From Nitrospira sp. (GTDB lineage Bacteria > Nitrospirota > Nitrospiria > Nitrospirales > Nitrospiraceae), in the NCBI GenBank assembly GCA_024998595.1, contig JACOEK010000001.1, positions 248,001 to 312,000 of the forward strand: DNA of 64,000 bases, in the 5' to 3' direction. Under the pieces are notes generated by a model. The model was not told the origin of the DNA. It was given only the letters and a program-made list of their open reading frames with translations, and did no database searches. This document shows positions 1 to 7,072 of this stretch, in pieces (the stretch's first letter is position 1; every line of letters starts with the position of its first letter). The translations under genes and the position numbers were made by a program.

Positions 1-1209
1 CCACGCGCGCCCGTAGCTCAATTGGATAGAGCATCGGACTTCGGATCCGAGGGTTGGGGGTTCAAGTCCCTCCGGGCGCACCATATAATCAATAGGTTGC
101 ATCGTTTCTCGCTCTTCCCCCTCCGGTTTGGTCACGGTTTTGGTCACGGTTCCAGCCAGACTCCCTCGATTCACTGCGTCCCGAAGATGTCCTGGAGCAA
201 GGTGGGCATACCGGAGGGTCGTTTCAATATCGCGGTGTCCGAGAATCTCCTTCACCGACACGAGATCGACCCCTGCCATGACACGGCGGCTGGCTGCGGT
301 ATGCCGAAGTGAGTGCCAGCACGCCCCAGTGATCCCCGCTCGGCGCAGGCTAGGCTCAAACGCACGCCTAAGGAACGCCCGGCTGTCCATCGGGTGAGTC
401 ACGTCCTTTAAGCCTGGGAACACCCAAGCCGATCGAAGGAACGAGTCAAATGACCTCAGAATGGTCTTGGCTCCTTCGCTCAAGGGCACATGCCGGGTTT
501 TGCCGCCCTTCGGCATGGGGAGGGTCAGGACCTCGTTCTCCAAATCGACCTGGTTCCACCGGAGCGAAAACTGTTCTCCTCGTCTCAAGCCTGTCTCGAC
601 GGCGAAGGCCACCAATTTCCAGTCGTCCGGGGTCATCACGCCCCTCAATCGATCAAGTTCCTCACTGGTCAGGAATCGCGTCCGGTTGGCTTCCGGGAAG
701 AACTTGAGGCTGGACACCGGGTTCTTAGTGAGCTTGTCGTCTTTAACGGCTAACATGAGCACATGACGAAGGAAGGCAAAATGTCGGTTGATCGTGGCAT
801 CCGCCCACAGTCGTTGCGGGTCCTTCTTACTCACCTTCAGTTTGGCTCGCATTCTGGCTTGAATGCGCCGGAGATCGTCGACCGTAATCTGGGTGAGCAC
901 GCGATTCCCGATGAGCAGCGACCAGCGTCGCCCATAGAGCACTTCACCTGGCTTATTGCGGTTAACAGACCCTTCGAGGTAGCGATTGATCCAGGCCCGA
1001 AGCGTCACGTCCTTTCGAGGGGCGAATTTCTCGGGGAAAAATGTCCCTTCCCGAATGTCGGCCCGCAATCTGCCATACAGCGCTTTGGCCTGTGATTTTG
1101 TATCACACCGAAACCAGCGCTCCCGACCGTGGACATAGAGCCTCACCCACCAGCCTTCGCGGTTTTTGCGCTGGGTGATCCCCCTATCCTTTCCCGCTTT
1201 TCGTGCCAC
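1..1209 (-). CDS. int: Tyrosine-type integrase, frame open at the window edge
   Basis: This is a site-specific recombinase that would integrate and excise the element at tRNA-Arg. It starts at GTG 1209 with AGGAG seven bases upstream, overlapping the end of the preceding gene. The 403 codons seen include an N-terminal arm-binding region, a core-binding domain (about 67-160) and a catalytic domain (about 175-345). The catalytic set is present: R209 (GLRRGE), a hairpin Lys near 237, H299-x-x-R302, H325 and Y334. After residue 345 comes a Thr/Lys-rich tail (TVTKTVTK). From residue 376 the frame reads antisense through the whole tRNA gene and leaves the window without a stop. The true C-terminus is therefore unknown. 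Confidence 0.93.
   Translation of the reverse strand, partial: MARKAGKDRGITQRKNREGWWVRLYVHGRERWFRCDTKSQAKALYGRLRADIREGTFFPEKFAPRKDVTLRAWINRYLEGSVNRNKPGEVLYGRRWSLLIGNRVLTQITVDDLRRIQARMRAKLKVSKKDPQRLWADATINRHFAFLRHVLMLAVKDDKLTKNPVSSLKFFPEANRTRFLTSEELDRLRGVMTPDDWKLVAFAVETGLRRGEQFSLRWNQVDLENEVLTLPMPKGGKTRHVPLSEGAKTILRSFDSFLRSAWVFPGLKDVTHPMDSRAFLRRAFEPSLRRAGITGACWHSLRHTAASRRVMAGVDLVSVKEILGHRDIETTLRYAHLAPGHLRDAVNRGSLAGTVTKTVTKPEGEERETMQPIDYMVRPEGLEPPTLGSEVRCSIQLSYGRAW
7..83 (+). tRNA. tRNA-Arg (anticodon UCG)
   Basis: A full cloverleaf can be folded. The 7-bp acceptor stem pairs 7-13 with 73-79, and the discriminator A is at 80 with an encoded CCA at 81-83. The anticodon stem is 34-38 with 46-50, the loop is CTTCGGA, and the anticodon TCG is at 41-43. 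The T arm has the loop TTCAAGT. The 3' 45 bp are repeated at 9172-9216, which shows that this gene is the integration site of the adjacent element. The element end restores an intact tRNA here. Confidence 0.96.
39..83 (+). repeat. attL: 45-bp direct repeat, tRNA 3' end
   Basis: This is the exact 45-bp match to 9172-9216. It runs from the first base of the anticodon loop to the CCA end. The flanking bases differ (A38 versus C9171, T84 versus C9217), so 45 bp is the full identity. It lies inside the intact tRNA gene next to the integrase. Confidence 0.95.
130..151. repeat. Left-end decamer repeats (2 units)
   Basis: GGTCACGGTT occurs at 130-139 and 142-151, a 12-bp period, 47 bp inside attL. 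The same decamer recurs in the same orientation near the right end (9007-9051). On the minus strand the units encode the TVTKTVTK stretch of the integrase tail. They could be integrase arm-type binding sites, or simply coding repeats. Confidence 0.6.
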
Positions 1210-1849
1210 GGCGACGCTCCTTTTGTTGGTCGGCTTTGTGGCTCTCTCGCCATTTGCGAGTCGCGACTCGCGTCTGACAACGAGGCCCACAGTATCTTTG
1301 ATCGAAACGAATGGCCAAGTAAATCCGTTGGCACTCGGGGCAGCGACGGATGCGCCCGGCATAGTCCACCAACAGATGGGCAAACCGATATTCAAATTCT
1401 TTCACTTTCCGCTTCGTGGCGACAAACACACTCCCTTTGCGTTCGTCTTCGAGGGGTAACGTCACGATGATCGTGAATTGCGGGAACGTAAAGGCGGTGA
1501 CGGCGGTCTCCCAGAGCGTTTCAAGGCTGCCCAGGACCATCGCCTGGATCTCTTTGGCCTCTCCACGACTTGGCAGTGTGCCGCGAGCTCCCTCTCCTGG
1601 AATCGATCGGACGCTCCAGCCGGCCTCTGTCGCGATGTCCGCCCCACGGCGGTTGGCGACGTCATCGACAAAGCTGGCGATCTCAAACGCCAAGACCATC
1701 CATTCACTGGCCGTGAGGGTGTCCAGGTCAGTCTGAATAAACTTCAGGAGCCATCCCACCTCGCCATCTGCCGTGGCGAGAATCCTCTCTCTCGCCTTCT
1801 TCATCTCTCCGTGAAACTGGTCGTAGATTGCGGCTCGATCACCCGGCAT
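1184..1849 (-). CDS. Zinc-ribbon (CGNR-like) protein, 221 aa
   Basis: The function is unknown. The start ATG at 1849 is chosen because AAGGAG lies just upstream; longer upstream starts have no such site and would cross the divergent promoter region. The N-terminal two thirds is largely helical. The C-terminus has a four-cysteine cluster (C170-x2-C173 and C187-x3-C191) followed by a basic tail. This resembles the zinc finger of CGNR-type putative DNA-binding proteins, although the exact CGNR sequence is absent. The 3' end overlaps the integrase GTG by 26 bases, so the two are translationally coupled. A role in controlling integration is an inference from position. Confidence 0.75.
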   Translation of the reverse strand: MPGDRAAIYDQFHGEMKKARERILATADGEVGWLLKFIQTDLDTLTASEWMVLAFEIASFVDDVANRRGADIATEAGWSVRSIPGEGARGTLPSRGEAKEIQAMVLGSLETLWETAVTAFTFPQFTIIVTLPLEDERKGSVFVATKRKVKEFEYRFAHLLVDYAGRIRRCPECQRIYLAIRFDQRYCGPRCQTRVATRKWRESHKADQQKERRRGTKSGKG

Positions 1850-1990
1850 TGGGGGCTCCTTCTCATGATGAGTGGATGAGAATCTCACTCCATCGCAGTA
1901 CAGACGAAAAAAGTTGGGACCAACGGTAGATGTTGCGTGGAAATCGCTTGAAGAGTGTACCTCGGTAGTGGTAATGCGTGTCAAGATAGG

Positions 1991-2034
1991 ATATGCCTTT
2001 ATATCACTAGGCATATCAGTGCATATAACGCATA
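1991..2034. promoter_or_regulatory. Candidate operator with inverted and direct repeats
   Basis: A perfect 8-bp inverted repeat, ATATGCCT (1991-1998) and AGGCATAT (2009-2016), has a 10-bp spacer. GCATA half sites then follow at 2011, 2021 and 2030, about one helical turn apart. The cluster lies between the divergent zinc-ribbon/integrase and excisionase/Rep units, just upstream of the RBS at 2041-2046. This layout suits a regulator-binding site, perhaps autoregulation by the small HTH protein. No protein-DNA match is known to me. Confidence 0.5.
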
Positions 2035-2052
2035 ACCACAAAGGAGGTTCCC

Positions 2053-2262
2053 ATGGTCCCCAGTACAAAATTGATCACCATTCGAGAGGCCGCCGAACGG
2101 CTCGGCCTGAAGGAGAGCACGATCAGGAAATACATCCTGAAACGTCAGATTGCCTATGTGAAGCCGTCGGTGCGAGCCGTGCGGATTCCCATTGAGGAAT
2201 TGGAACGGATTCTGGCTGCCGGCCTCAGGCCTGCCATTCCTCAAGCGGAGGGGGCCCGATGA
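2053..2262 (+). CDS. Excisionase-like HTH protein (AlpA/MerR-type fold), 69 aa
   Basis: This is a small DNA-binding protein of the helix-turn-helix_17/excisionase kind. Residues 7-35 (ITIREAAERLGLKESTIRKY) form the typical helix-turn-helix, followed by the wing-like RAVRIPIEELERIL. AAGGAGG stands six bases before the ATG. It is divergent from the integrase and overlaps the next gene by four bases (ATGA). By family and position it probably acts as recombination directionality factor and/or repressor; that role is inferred. Confidence 0.85.
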   Translation: MVPSTKLITIREAAERLGLKESTIRKYILKRQIAYVKPSVRAVRIPIEELERILAAGLRPAIPQAEGAR

Positions 2263-2972
2263 GCCGCTGGAAGGAGTTCCGGCGGGAACCCGTCGCCGGG
2301 GAATGGACCAGGAAACAGAAACGGGGCTATCACCGGGTACGGTCGCTGCTCTGGTTCTGGGAATGTCACCAATTCCAAGTCCTCTGGGTCACCCTGTCCA
2401 CGGCAGAAGGCGGGCATGCCGAGAAGCTGACCTATCACCACAAGCAACTGCGCCAACGGATCGAGCGCCACCTGGGGTTTCAGGGCTTGGAGTATTACCA
2501 GGTCCGGACAGAAGAAGGGCATGGCGTGCTCCACATCTTCTGGGCCTGGCGGGTGCCGGATGGGGAACGCCCTCGGCGGTTCTGGATCTCCCAGGAATGG
2601 CTCTCCTCCCAGTGGCAAGCCCTGCACGGAGCTCCGGTGGTCTGGATCAAGGCCTATCAGCCCAGTCATCGTTCCCGGAACCGTCTCAGCCGCTACGTCA
2701 TCAGCCAATATGTTCAGGATCAATGCGGCTACGTGAACATGTGCTGGTCCTGGAAACGCTCCCTCGGCTTTCCCATAAGCCGACTGTGGGAAAAGATGCG
2801 GCATCAATGGTCCACCAGGAATGCTTATCGCCGGATCAGAGGTGAGATCGAAATCCCTAGGATCGTCTTCCTCAAGACCTGGGAGGATCTGCTCTCGGGG
2901 CATCCCATTTGGTTTAGCGGCACCATTCTGCAACTGGTGTTGGGGAAGGGGCTTGTCTATCAGGAGGTCTGA
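2259..2972 (+). CDS. Putative rolling-circle Rep-like protein, 237 aa
   Basis: It may be a replication initiator of the element. Residues 30-60 hold a strand-like hydrophobic segment (VLWVTLST), and 86-96 read EEGHGVLHIFW, in the place where HUH nucleases carry their metal-binding His-U-His. Only one His of that pair is clear, so the motif is degenerate. Residues 144-152 (SRYVISQYV) resemble the YxxxY-type active-site helix of such proteins. The start overlaps the previous stop (ATGA), so it is co-translated with the HTH protein. The alternative is a plain unknown protein. A GC-rich hairpin zone lies about 450 bp downstream. Confidence 0.5.
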   Translation: MSRWKEFRREPVAGEWTRKQKRGYHRVRSLLWFWECHQFQVLWVTLSTAEGGHAEKLTYHHKQLRQRIERHLGFQGLEYYQVRTEEGHGVLHIFWAWRVPDGERPRRFWISQEWLSSQWQALHGAPVVWIKAYQPSHRSRNRLSRYVISQYVQDQCGYVNMCWSWKRSLGFPISRLWEKMRHQWSTRNAYRRIRGEIEIPRIVFLKTWEDLLSGHPIWFSGTILQLVLGKGLVYQEV

Positions 2973-2974
2973 GG

Positions 2975-3217
2975 ATGATCTGGCATCGATGTAGTCTTAA
3001 ACTGCCAAGCCTGTTTGGACCGGCCTGTTGCGGACGGGAAGCGACCACTTACGACCGGGCACGGAAAGCCTGGCTCTGTCCTGAACATGCCAAGGAACGG
3101 CTCTGTGAGTTCTGCCAATTCGAACGAGCGTGGGTGCGGTTTTGTTATCGGGAGTATGACGTCACGTGCGAAATCTGGCTCTGTGTCGAGTGTGCGGGGC
3201 TGACAGGGCGACGGTGA
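2975..3217 (+). CDS. Small cysteine-rich protein, 80 aa
   Basis: The function is not recognised. It begins two bases after the previous stop, with AGGAGG at 2962-2967, so it belongs to the HTH-Rep operon. It holds several Cys pairs (CC near 18-19, C-x-E-H near 35, C-x2-C near 44-47, and C-x2-C near the end) with many aromatic and basic residues, which suggests one or two zinc-binding knuckles. Homologues of this sort often accompany Rep-like genes in small integrated elements, but that is recall, not proof. Confidence 0.65.
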   Translation: MIWHRCSLKLPSLFGPACCGREATTYDRARKAWLCPEHAKERLCEFCQFERAWVRFCYREYDVTCEIWLCVECAGLTGRR

Positions 3218-3687
3218 AACGGTCTAATCATTTCTCCCTGTCACCCTTCCACTATCCTCTACGGGTGAGAGGGAACATGCTCCGTCCTTATATCAGGCGG
3301 CGATGCGTCAGCTTGGCCGCCGTTCTGGCTGAGTGTTGGTTACAAATGTAGAGAAGAGAACAGGGATACTGAAACCATGGGGAGATTAGGAACGCAAAGA
3401 CTCCGCCCAACGAGGCCGCCCGGCCGTTCCGGACCAATGGACCGGACGGCCGGGGGGATCGGGGGCGCAGCCCCCGCTTCACTTGATCTATATGGTCAAA
3501 GTAGGACCACACCTCTCCGTGGTTCTTCGGTCGGATAACTTGCCTAATGATCTCGGCTTAAGTTTAAAGATGTCGCCTGTTCCCTAAATCTATCGAAAGT
3601 TCTGATAAGAAAGTCTCGAAATTAGTGCATAAGAGCGATATAGTCCGTGTCCATCGTTTAGATGATTGAGGGAAATTTTTAAGATTG
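3218..3687. other. Non-coding zone with strong hairpins; possible origin
   Basis: No convincing gene was seen in 470 bp. Around 3421-3452 there is an inverted repeat: CGGCCG, bulged T, TCCGG, a 9-nt loop, then CCGGA and CGGCCG. At 3460-3476 a second hairpin has seven GC pairs and a GCA loop. It is not followed by a T run, so it is a poor terminator. Composition changes after about 3480 from GC-rich to AT-rich. Because this follows the Rep-like operon, a replication or nicking origin is possible but unproven. Confidence 0.45.
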
Positions 3688-4497
3688 ATGATATCGAATC
3701 TGGAACGCTATAGGACGGACCTAGACTCTTTGCTGGCAAGTGGACACACGCTTACCTCGTCTCTCAACTATTATTGCTTCAAGCAAGATTTCGAAACAGT
3801 AGTCAAAAGACAATTAGGAGAAAATGCAGGAGCGTATCTGTCCTCGCTTCCCCAATTTCAGAAAGCGTATCAACCTTAGTATTCAGAGGCAAAGGTATTG
3901 ATAAGGCAACTATTGCCTGACCGACTTGATGATTTCATCCGGCACTACGAAAAACCAAAGTCGAGAAAGGAGATTACATATGAATCTTATCGGATCGAAG
4001 ATTGCCTCCTAGGAATCTCTGTCACCCGTGGCAGTGGTGGTCAAACAATAGTCACCCTTGACGGCGCAGTCCCACACCTTGAACAACAGATAGCTATATT
4101 GGAATCCGTTAAGAGCCGCTTTGAAAGCTCACTATTCGATATAAGGCAACTGGTACAAGCCGACCTCTTCGATTCGGAATTAGACGCGGCCAAAGAGTTG
4201 CTCCGGCAGAAATTCACGCGTGCGGCCGGGGCTTTGGCAGGAGTTGTACTGGAGAGGCATTTGTTGCAAGTCTGTGAGAATCACACTGTCAAAATAGGGA
4301 AGAAGAATCCCGGCATCTCTGACTTGAATGACCTCTTGAAGGAAGATAGTGTTGTTGCTGTTCCCGAGTGGCGGTTCATACAGCACCTTGGCGATCTCCG
4401 CAACCTTTGTGATCACAGCAAAAAGATAGAGCCATCAACACAACAAGTAGAAGATTTGATTGCTGGAGTCATGAAGATCGCAAAGACGGTATTCTGA
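3688..4497 (+). pseudogene. Conserved unknown protein interrupted by an in-frame amber codon
   Basis: One reading frame runs from ATG 3688 (or TTG 3685) to TGA 4497 but is broken by TAG at 3877-3879, after residue 63. The downstream part continues in the same frame. It could restart at TTG 3898, which has no good RBS, giving 199 aa. The sequence around the break (..FQKAYQP, stop, YSEAKVLIRQLLPDRL..) is smooth, so a single G-to-A change of a TGG Trp codon is a simple explanation. The C-terminal half is helical (KFTRAAGALAGVVLERHL, DLRNLCDH), similar to HEPN/abortive-infection-like C-termini; this is a weak resemblance. Codon use is AT-rich. It lies seven bases upstream of the next gene. Confidence 0.65.
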
Positions 4498-4504
4498 GCT
4501 TCCA

Positions 4505-5650
4505 ATGCAGAACTACATCTCTCAAACACATGAATTTGGGGTTGGTTGTTTCCACTTCGGCTTAAAGGACGGTATAGAGCAAGGGGTAAATAGTTCTGAA
4601 TACCTCAGTGCCGTCCGGGAACTCTTGGGTTCTTTCCCAGAAGTCGAAGACCTTCGCTGCTCTTATGAAAGTAGCCAGACACCAAAGAGTTTCCCGAATA
4701 CGCCTCACTGCAGCATAGAAGAAGGCGGTAGTCCCTATCCGTATTTACTGCTTCCGTCGGGCATACAGTTTCGCCTAAGGCTCACCCAAGATCGGCAAGC
4801 TAAAATATTTCCAATGTTGTCCCGCAGTAGAACTGGATGTGGTGCAGAAGCTTATCTAGTCACAATAAATTCTCCTTTTTATTATCCCGTCGCCTTCGTG
4901 GAATCACTAAAAGCTCCCGCTGGATGGCGACCATCGGCTGGCGTTGGAATAGTGAGAAATTACCTAAGAGACGCAGTGAATAAGAATGAATCCTCAAAAA
5001 TTAGGTTTGAATGTCTCGGTCCGAGTCCTTTCCATGCTGACTTCTATATACGGACCAGTTCAGATGTGGAAGCTGGGGCAGTTGAGCACGAGCGAGAAGC
5101 AAAAAAAGGTTATGACAGGTTCGTCTTTACCGTAAATCCTGTCTCGGTTGTTGAAGACGCTTCAATGGTGGCCGAATTGGTCTATCGAAATATACAGGAT
5201 GAGCTTTCCCTTTATTATGCGTGCAAGGCATTACAGATCTCTGTTTCGAGGGAATGGAAACAAATTCAAAAACTGGTCGATGAGGCTATTGGACAATATA
5301 CTGAGATTGGCCTAAAGGGATATTTGCACCGGCTGGCTCGTGCCCATAAACCGGCGCAGAAGGCTATAGTGGCCATCGTGAAACTTAAAAGCAGTGAAAT
5401 AGAAGCACAGATGAAACGGGACAGGATGTACGAATCAGTTTACAAGGTAAAGGCTATTGATTATCCTTTCGAGGCAATAAATAAAGACCTAGTTAATAAC
5501 AACCCTATATTCCCCACCATTCACGCTTATGACCTCTTGAAGATGTTTGGCGAAAATAGGATGAAGCATTTAGAAATCCTCGCTGTGACACTCTCAGCAC
5601 TTTTGGGTGGCGTTGTGGGTGCGTTACTAACCAAGTTTTTCGGCAATTGA
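4505..5650 (+). CDS. Unknown protein with a C-terminal membrane anchor, 381 aa
   Basis: No family is recognised. The body is soluble-looking, with mixed strands in residues 1-200 and helices from about 220 to 330. It ends in one hydrophobic segment (about 354-377, EILAVTLSALLGGVVGALL) followed by KFFGN, so it is probably a tail-anchored inner-membrane protein. It starts seven bases after the interrupted gene, with a weak RBS, which suggests translational coupling. In defence islands such a membrane-tailed partner often acts as the effector or anchor; here that is only an inference from context. Base composition is AT-rich like its neighbours. Confidence 0.75.
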   Translation: MQNYISQTHEFGVGCFHFGLKDGIEQGVNSSEYLSAVRELLGSFPEVEDLRCSYESSQTPKSFPNTPHCSIEEGGSPYPYLLLPSGIQFRLRLTQDRQAKIFPMLSRSRTGCGAEAYLVTINSPFYYPVAFVESLKAPAGWRPSAGVGIVRNYLRDAVNKNESSKIRFECLGPSPFHADFYIRTSSDVEAGAVEHEREAKKGYDRFVFTVNPVSVVEDASMVAELVYRNIQDELSLYYACKALQISVSREWKQIQKLVDEAIGQYTEIGLKGYLHRLARAHKPAQKAIVAIVKLKSSEIEAQMKRDRMYESVYKVKAIDYPFEAINKDLVNNNPIFPTIHAYDLLKMFGENRMKHLEILAVTLSALLGGVVGALLTKFFGN

Positions 5651-5814
5651 AAAGTCCCACCGTAGATTCACCTCCGGCTAGTGTCTAAATAGTGCCTATC
5701 GCCCGCGTCATTCAAACATTTGCAGGGGTCGTATGTGAACCGTGGTCCGAATGAGATAGACGCCCGAGAGGTATAAATTCTGTTCGCAAAATCTGGAACT
5801 CCTAAGAATAGATA

Positions 5815-6891
5815 ATGCTCAACCGATCGCTTCTCGTTACCCTTGGATCGTTACGAAGACTCGACAAGAAGCTATTTGTCGCAGAGAATTTTCTTACAGC
5901 CGCCTTTGCATTCCTTCTTAAAAGCGATCGTGCTTTCCTCAAAGCCTACATAAAACGCTTAGGTTTTCGCCTACCCAAACTGCCTGAGGTCCAAGTACAA
6001 AAAAACTACATCGAATCGCCTCAAAATATTCCAGACATGGTGCTCTCCGATCATCACACATATATAGTTCAGGAAAATAAGATTGATTCTCCGTTAGGAC
6101 GTGATCAGCTTCGGAGGTATGCACTGCTAGTTAAGACTAGTGGAAAAAAATACAAATGTTTGGTTTACCTGAGAAGAAGGCACTCTAATTATTGGAAATC
6201 AAAACATTACATTGATGGTGTTCGGATCGTCCCGCTAACATGGGATTCTGTTGCGACTCTTATTAAAGTAACGGCAGCGGATCTATCACATGGTAAGTCG
6301 AAATGGCTGCGGCAAGAGGTTTGCGATTTCTTGGAGTTCTACGCGATGACCTACCCATCCCCATTGGATCTCGTGAAGCTAAGCCAGGCATGGAAAGATT
6401 TTGAATCCCAAGATGTCGCGCTTAGACGTGTGATCGAAGATGTACATCAAGCTCTTAAGAACAGTCTAAATGAGAAGCTCTACAGAGTACGCACTTCCCG
6501 TCCTGCGGAGTATCCTGGAATTTACATCTGCAAGAACCATGGACGACTAGGACAGACGATGAAATCTCAAGACTTGTGGGCATGGTGCGGGATCTATCCT
6601 TGGGAGGATGGAAAAGTATATGCCGGAATAGATATAGGCTGGGGACACAGATATGAGCAAAAAGTTCCTACATCATTTAGGAATCTTCTAGAAAGACGCC
6701 GGTTTGAGCACTATTCAGTTCCGGACGACCCTTCATTCCCATACGAAGGATATTCAATCGATAAGACTCTCAAATCGATAATCGGTCAATCAAAAATTTT
6801 TGAGGAACAATCTGCTAAAGCAATAGGCTGGTTTCTTCCTAAAGCCAAAGAGGTAGCTATGCTGTTAGATCACCTTGACCGAAAATGGTAA
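5815..6891 (+). CDS. PD-(D/E)XK nuclease family protein, 358 aa
   Basis: It is a likely metal-dependent nuclease. The N-terminal 120 residues hold the core: a helix with E24 (AENFLTAAFAFLL), then IPDMVL with D74, then IVQENKID with E87-x-K89, and then a QLRRYALLV helix, as in PDDEXK_4-type proteins. The remaining 230 residues are of unknown fold and include a Trp-rich stretch (WAWCGIYPWEDGKVYAGIDIGWG) that may sense a ligand or substrate. It stands alone, with 164 bp before and 181 bp after. No methylase is adjacent, so a classical restriction-modification role is unlikely. Confidence 0.75.
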   Translation: MLNRSLLVTLGSLRRLDKKLFVAENFLTAAFAFLLKSDRAFLKAYIKRLGFRLPKLPEVQVQKNYIESPQNIPDMVLSDHHTYIVQENKIDSPLGRDQLRRYALLVKTSGKKYKCLVYLRRRHSNYWKSKHYIDGVRIVPLTWDSVATLIKVTAADLSHGKSKWLRQEVCDFLEFYAMTYPSPLDLVKLSQAWKDFESQDVALRRVIEDVHQALKNSLNEKLYRVRTSRPAEYPGIYICKNHGRLGQTMKSQDLWAWCGIYPWEDGKVYAGIDIGWGHRYEQKVPTSFRNLLERRRFEHYSVPDDPSFPYEGYSIDKTLKSIIGQSKIFEEQSAKAIGWFLPKAKEVAMLLDHLDRKW

Positions 6892-7072
6892 CAATGTTGT
6901 TGGTCTGTCTATTGATGAGGCCTAGCCAAATTTCACTGGAATGATTTTCGTGGACTGGCGATACTTATTACATTCTGAGGGTCTCTCTAAGCCCAACTGT
7001 TTGAGACTGCTTGGTACCGGGCTAAAATTGCTTTGAATCCAGAAGCTGAAATGTCTGTAGGAGGAGACAGGA

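Noticed and set aside
130-151. CRISPR-like interpretation of the decamer repeats
   Set aside because: Units are 10 bp with 1-2 bp spacers, and no cas genes are present.
3460-3476. Rho-independent terminator
   Set aside because: The hairpin is strong but no T tract follows; it is listed within the non-coding zone.
3877-3879. Amber codon as pyrrolysine or programmed readthrough
   Set aside because: No supporting genes or stimulatory structure were seen; a mutation is simpler.
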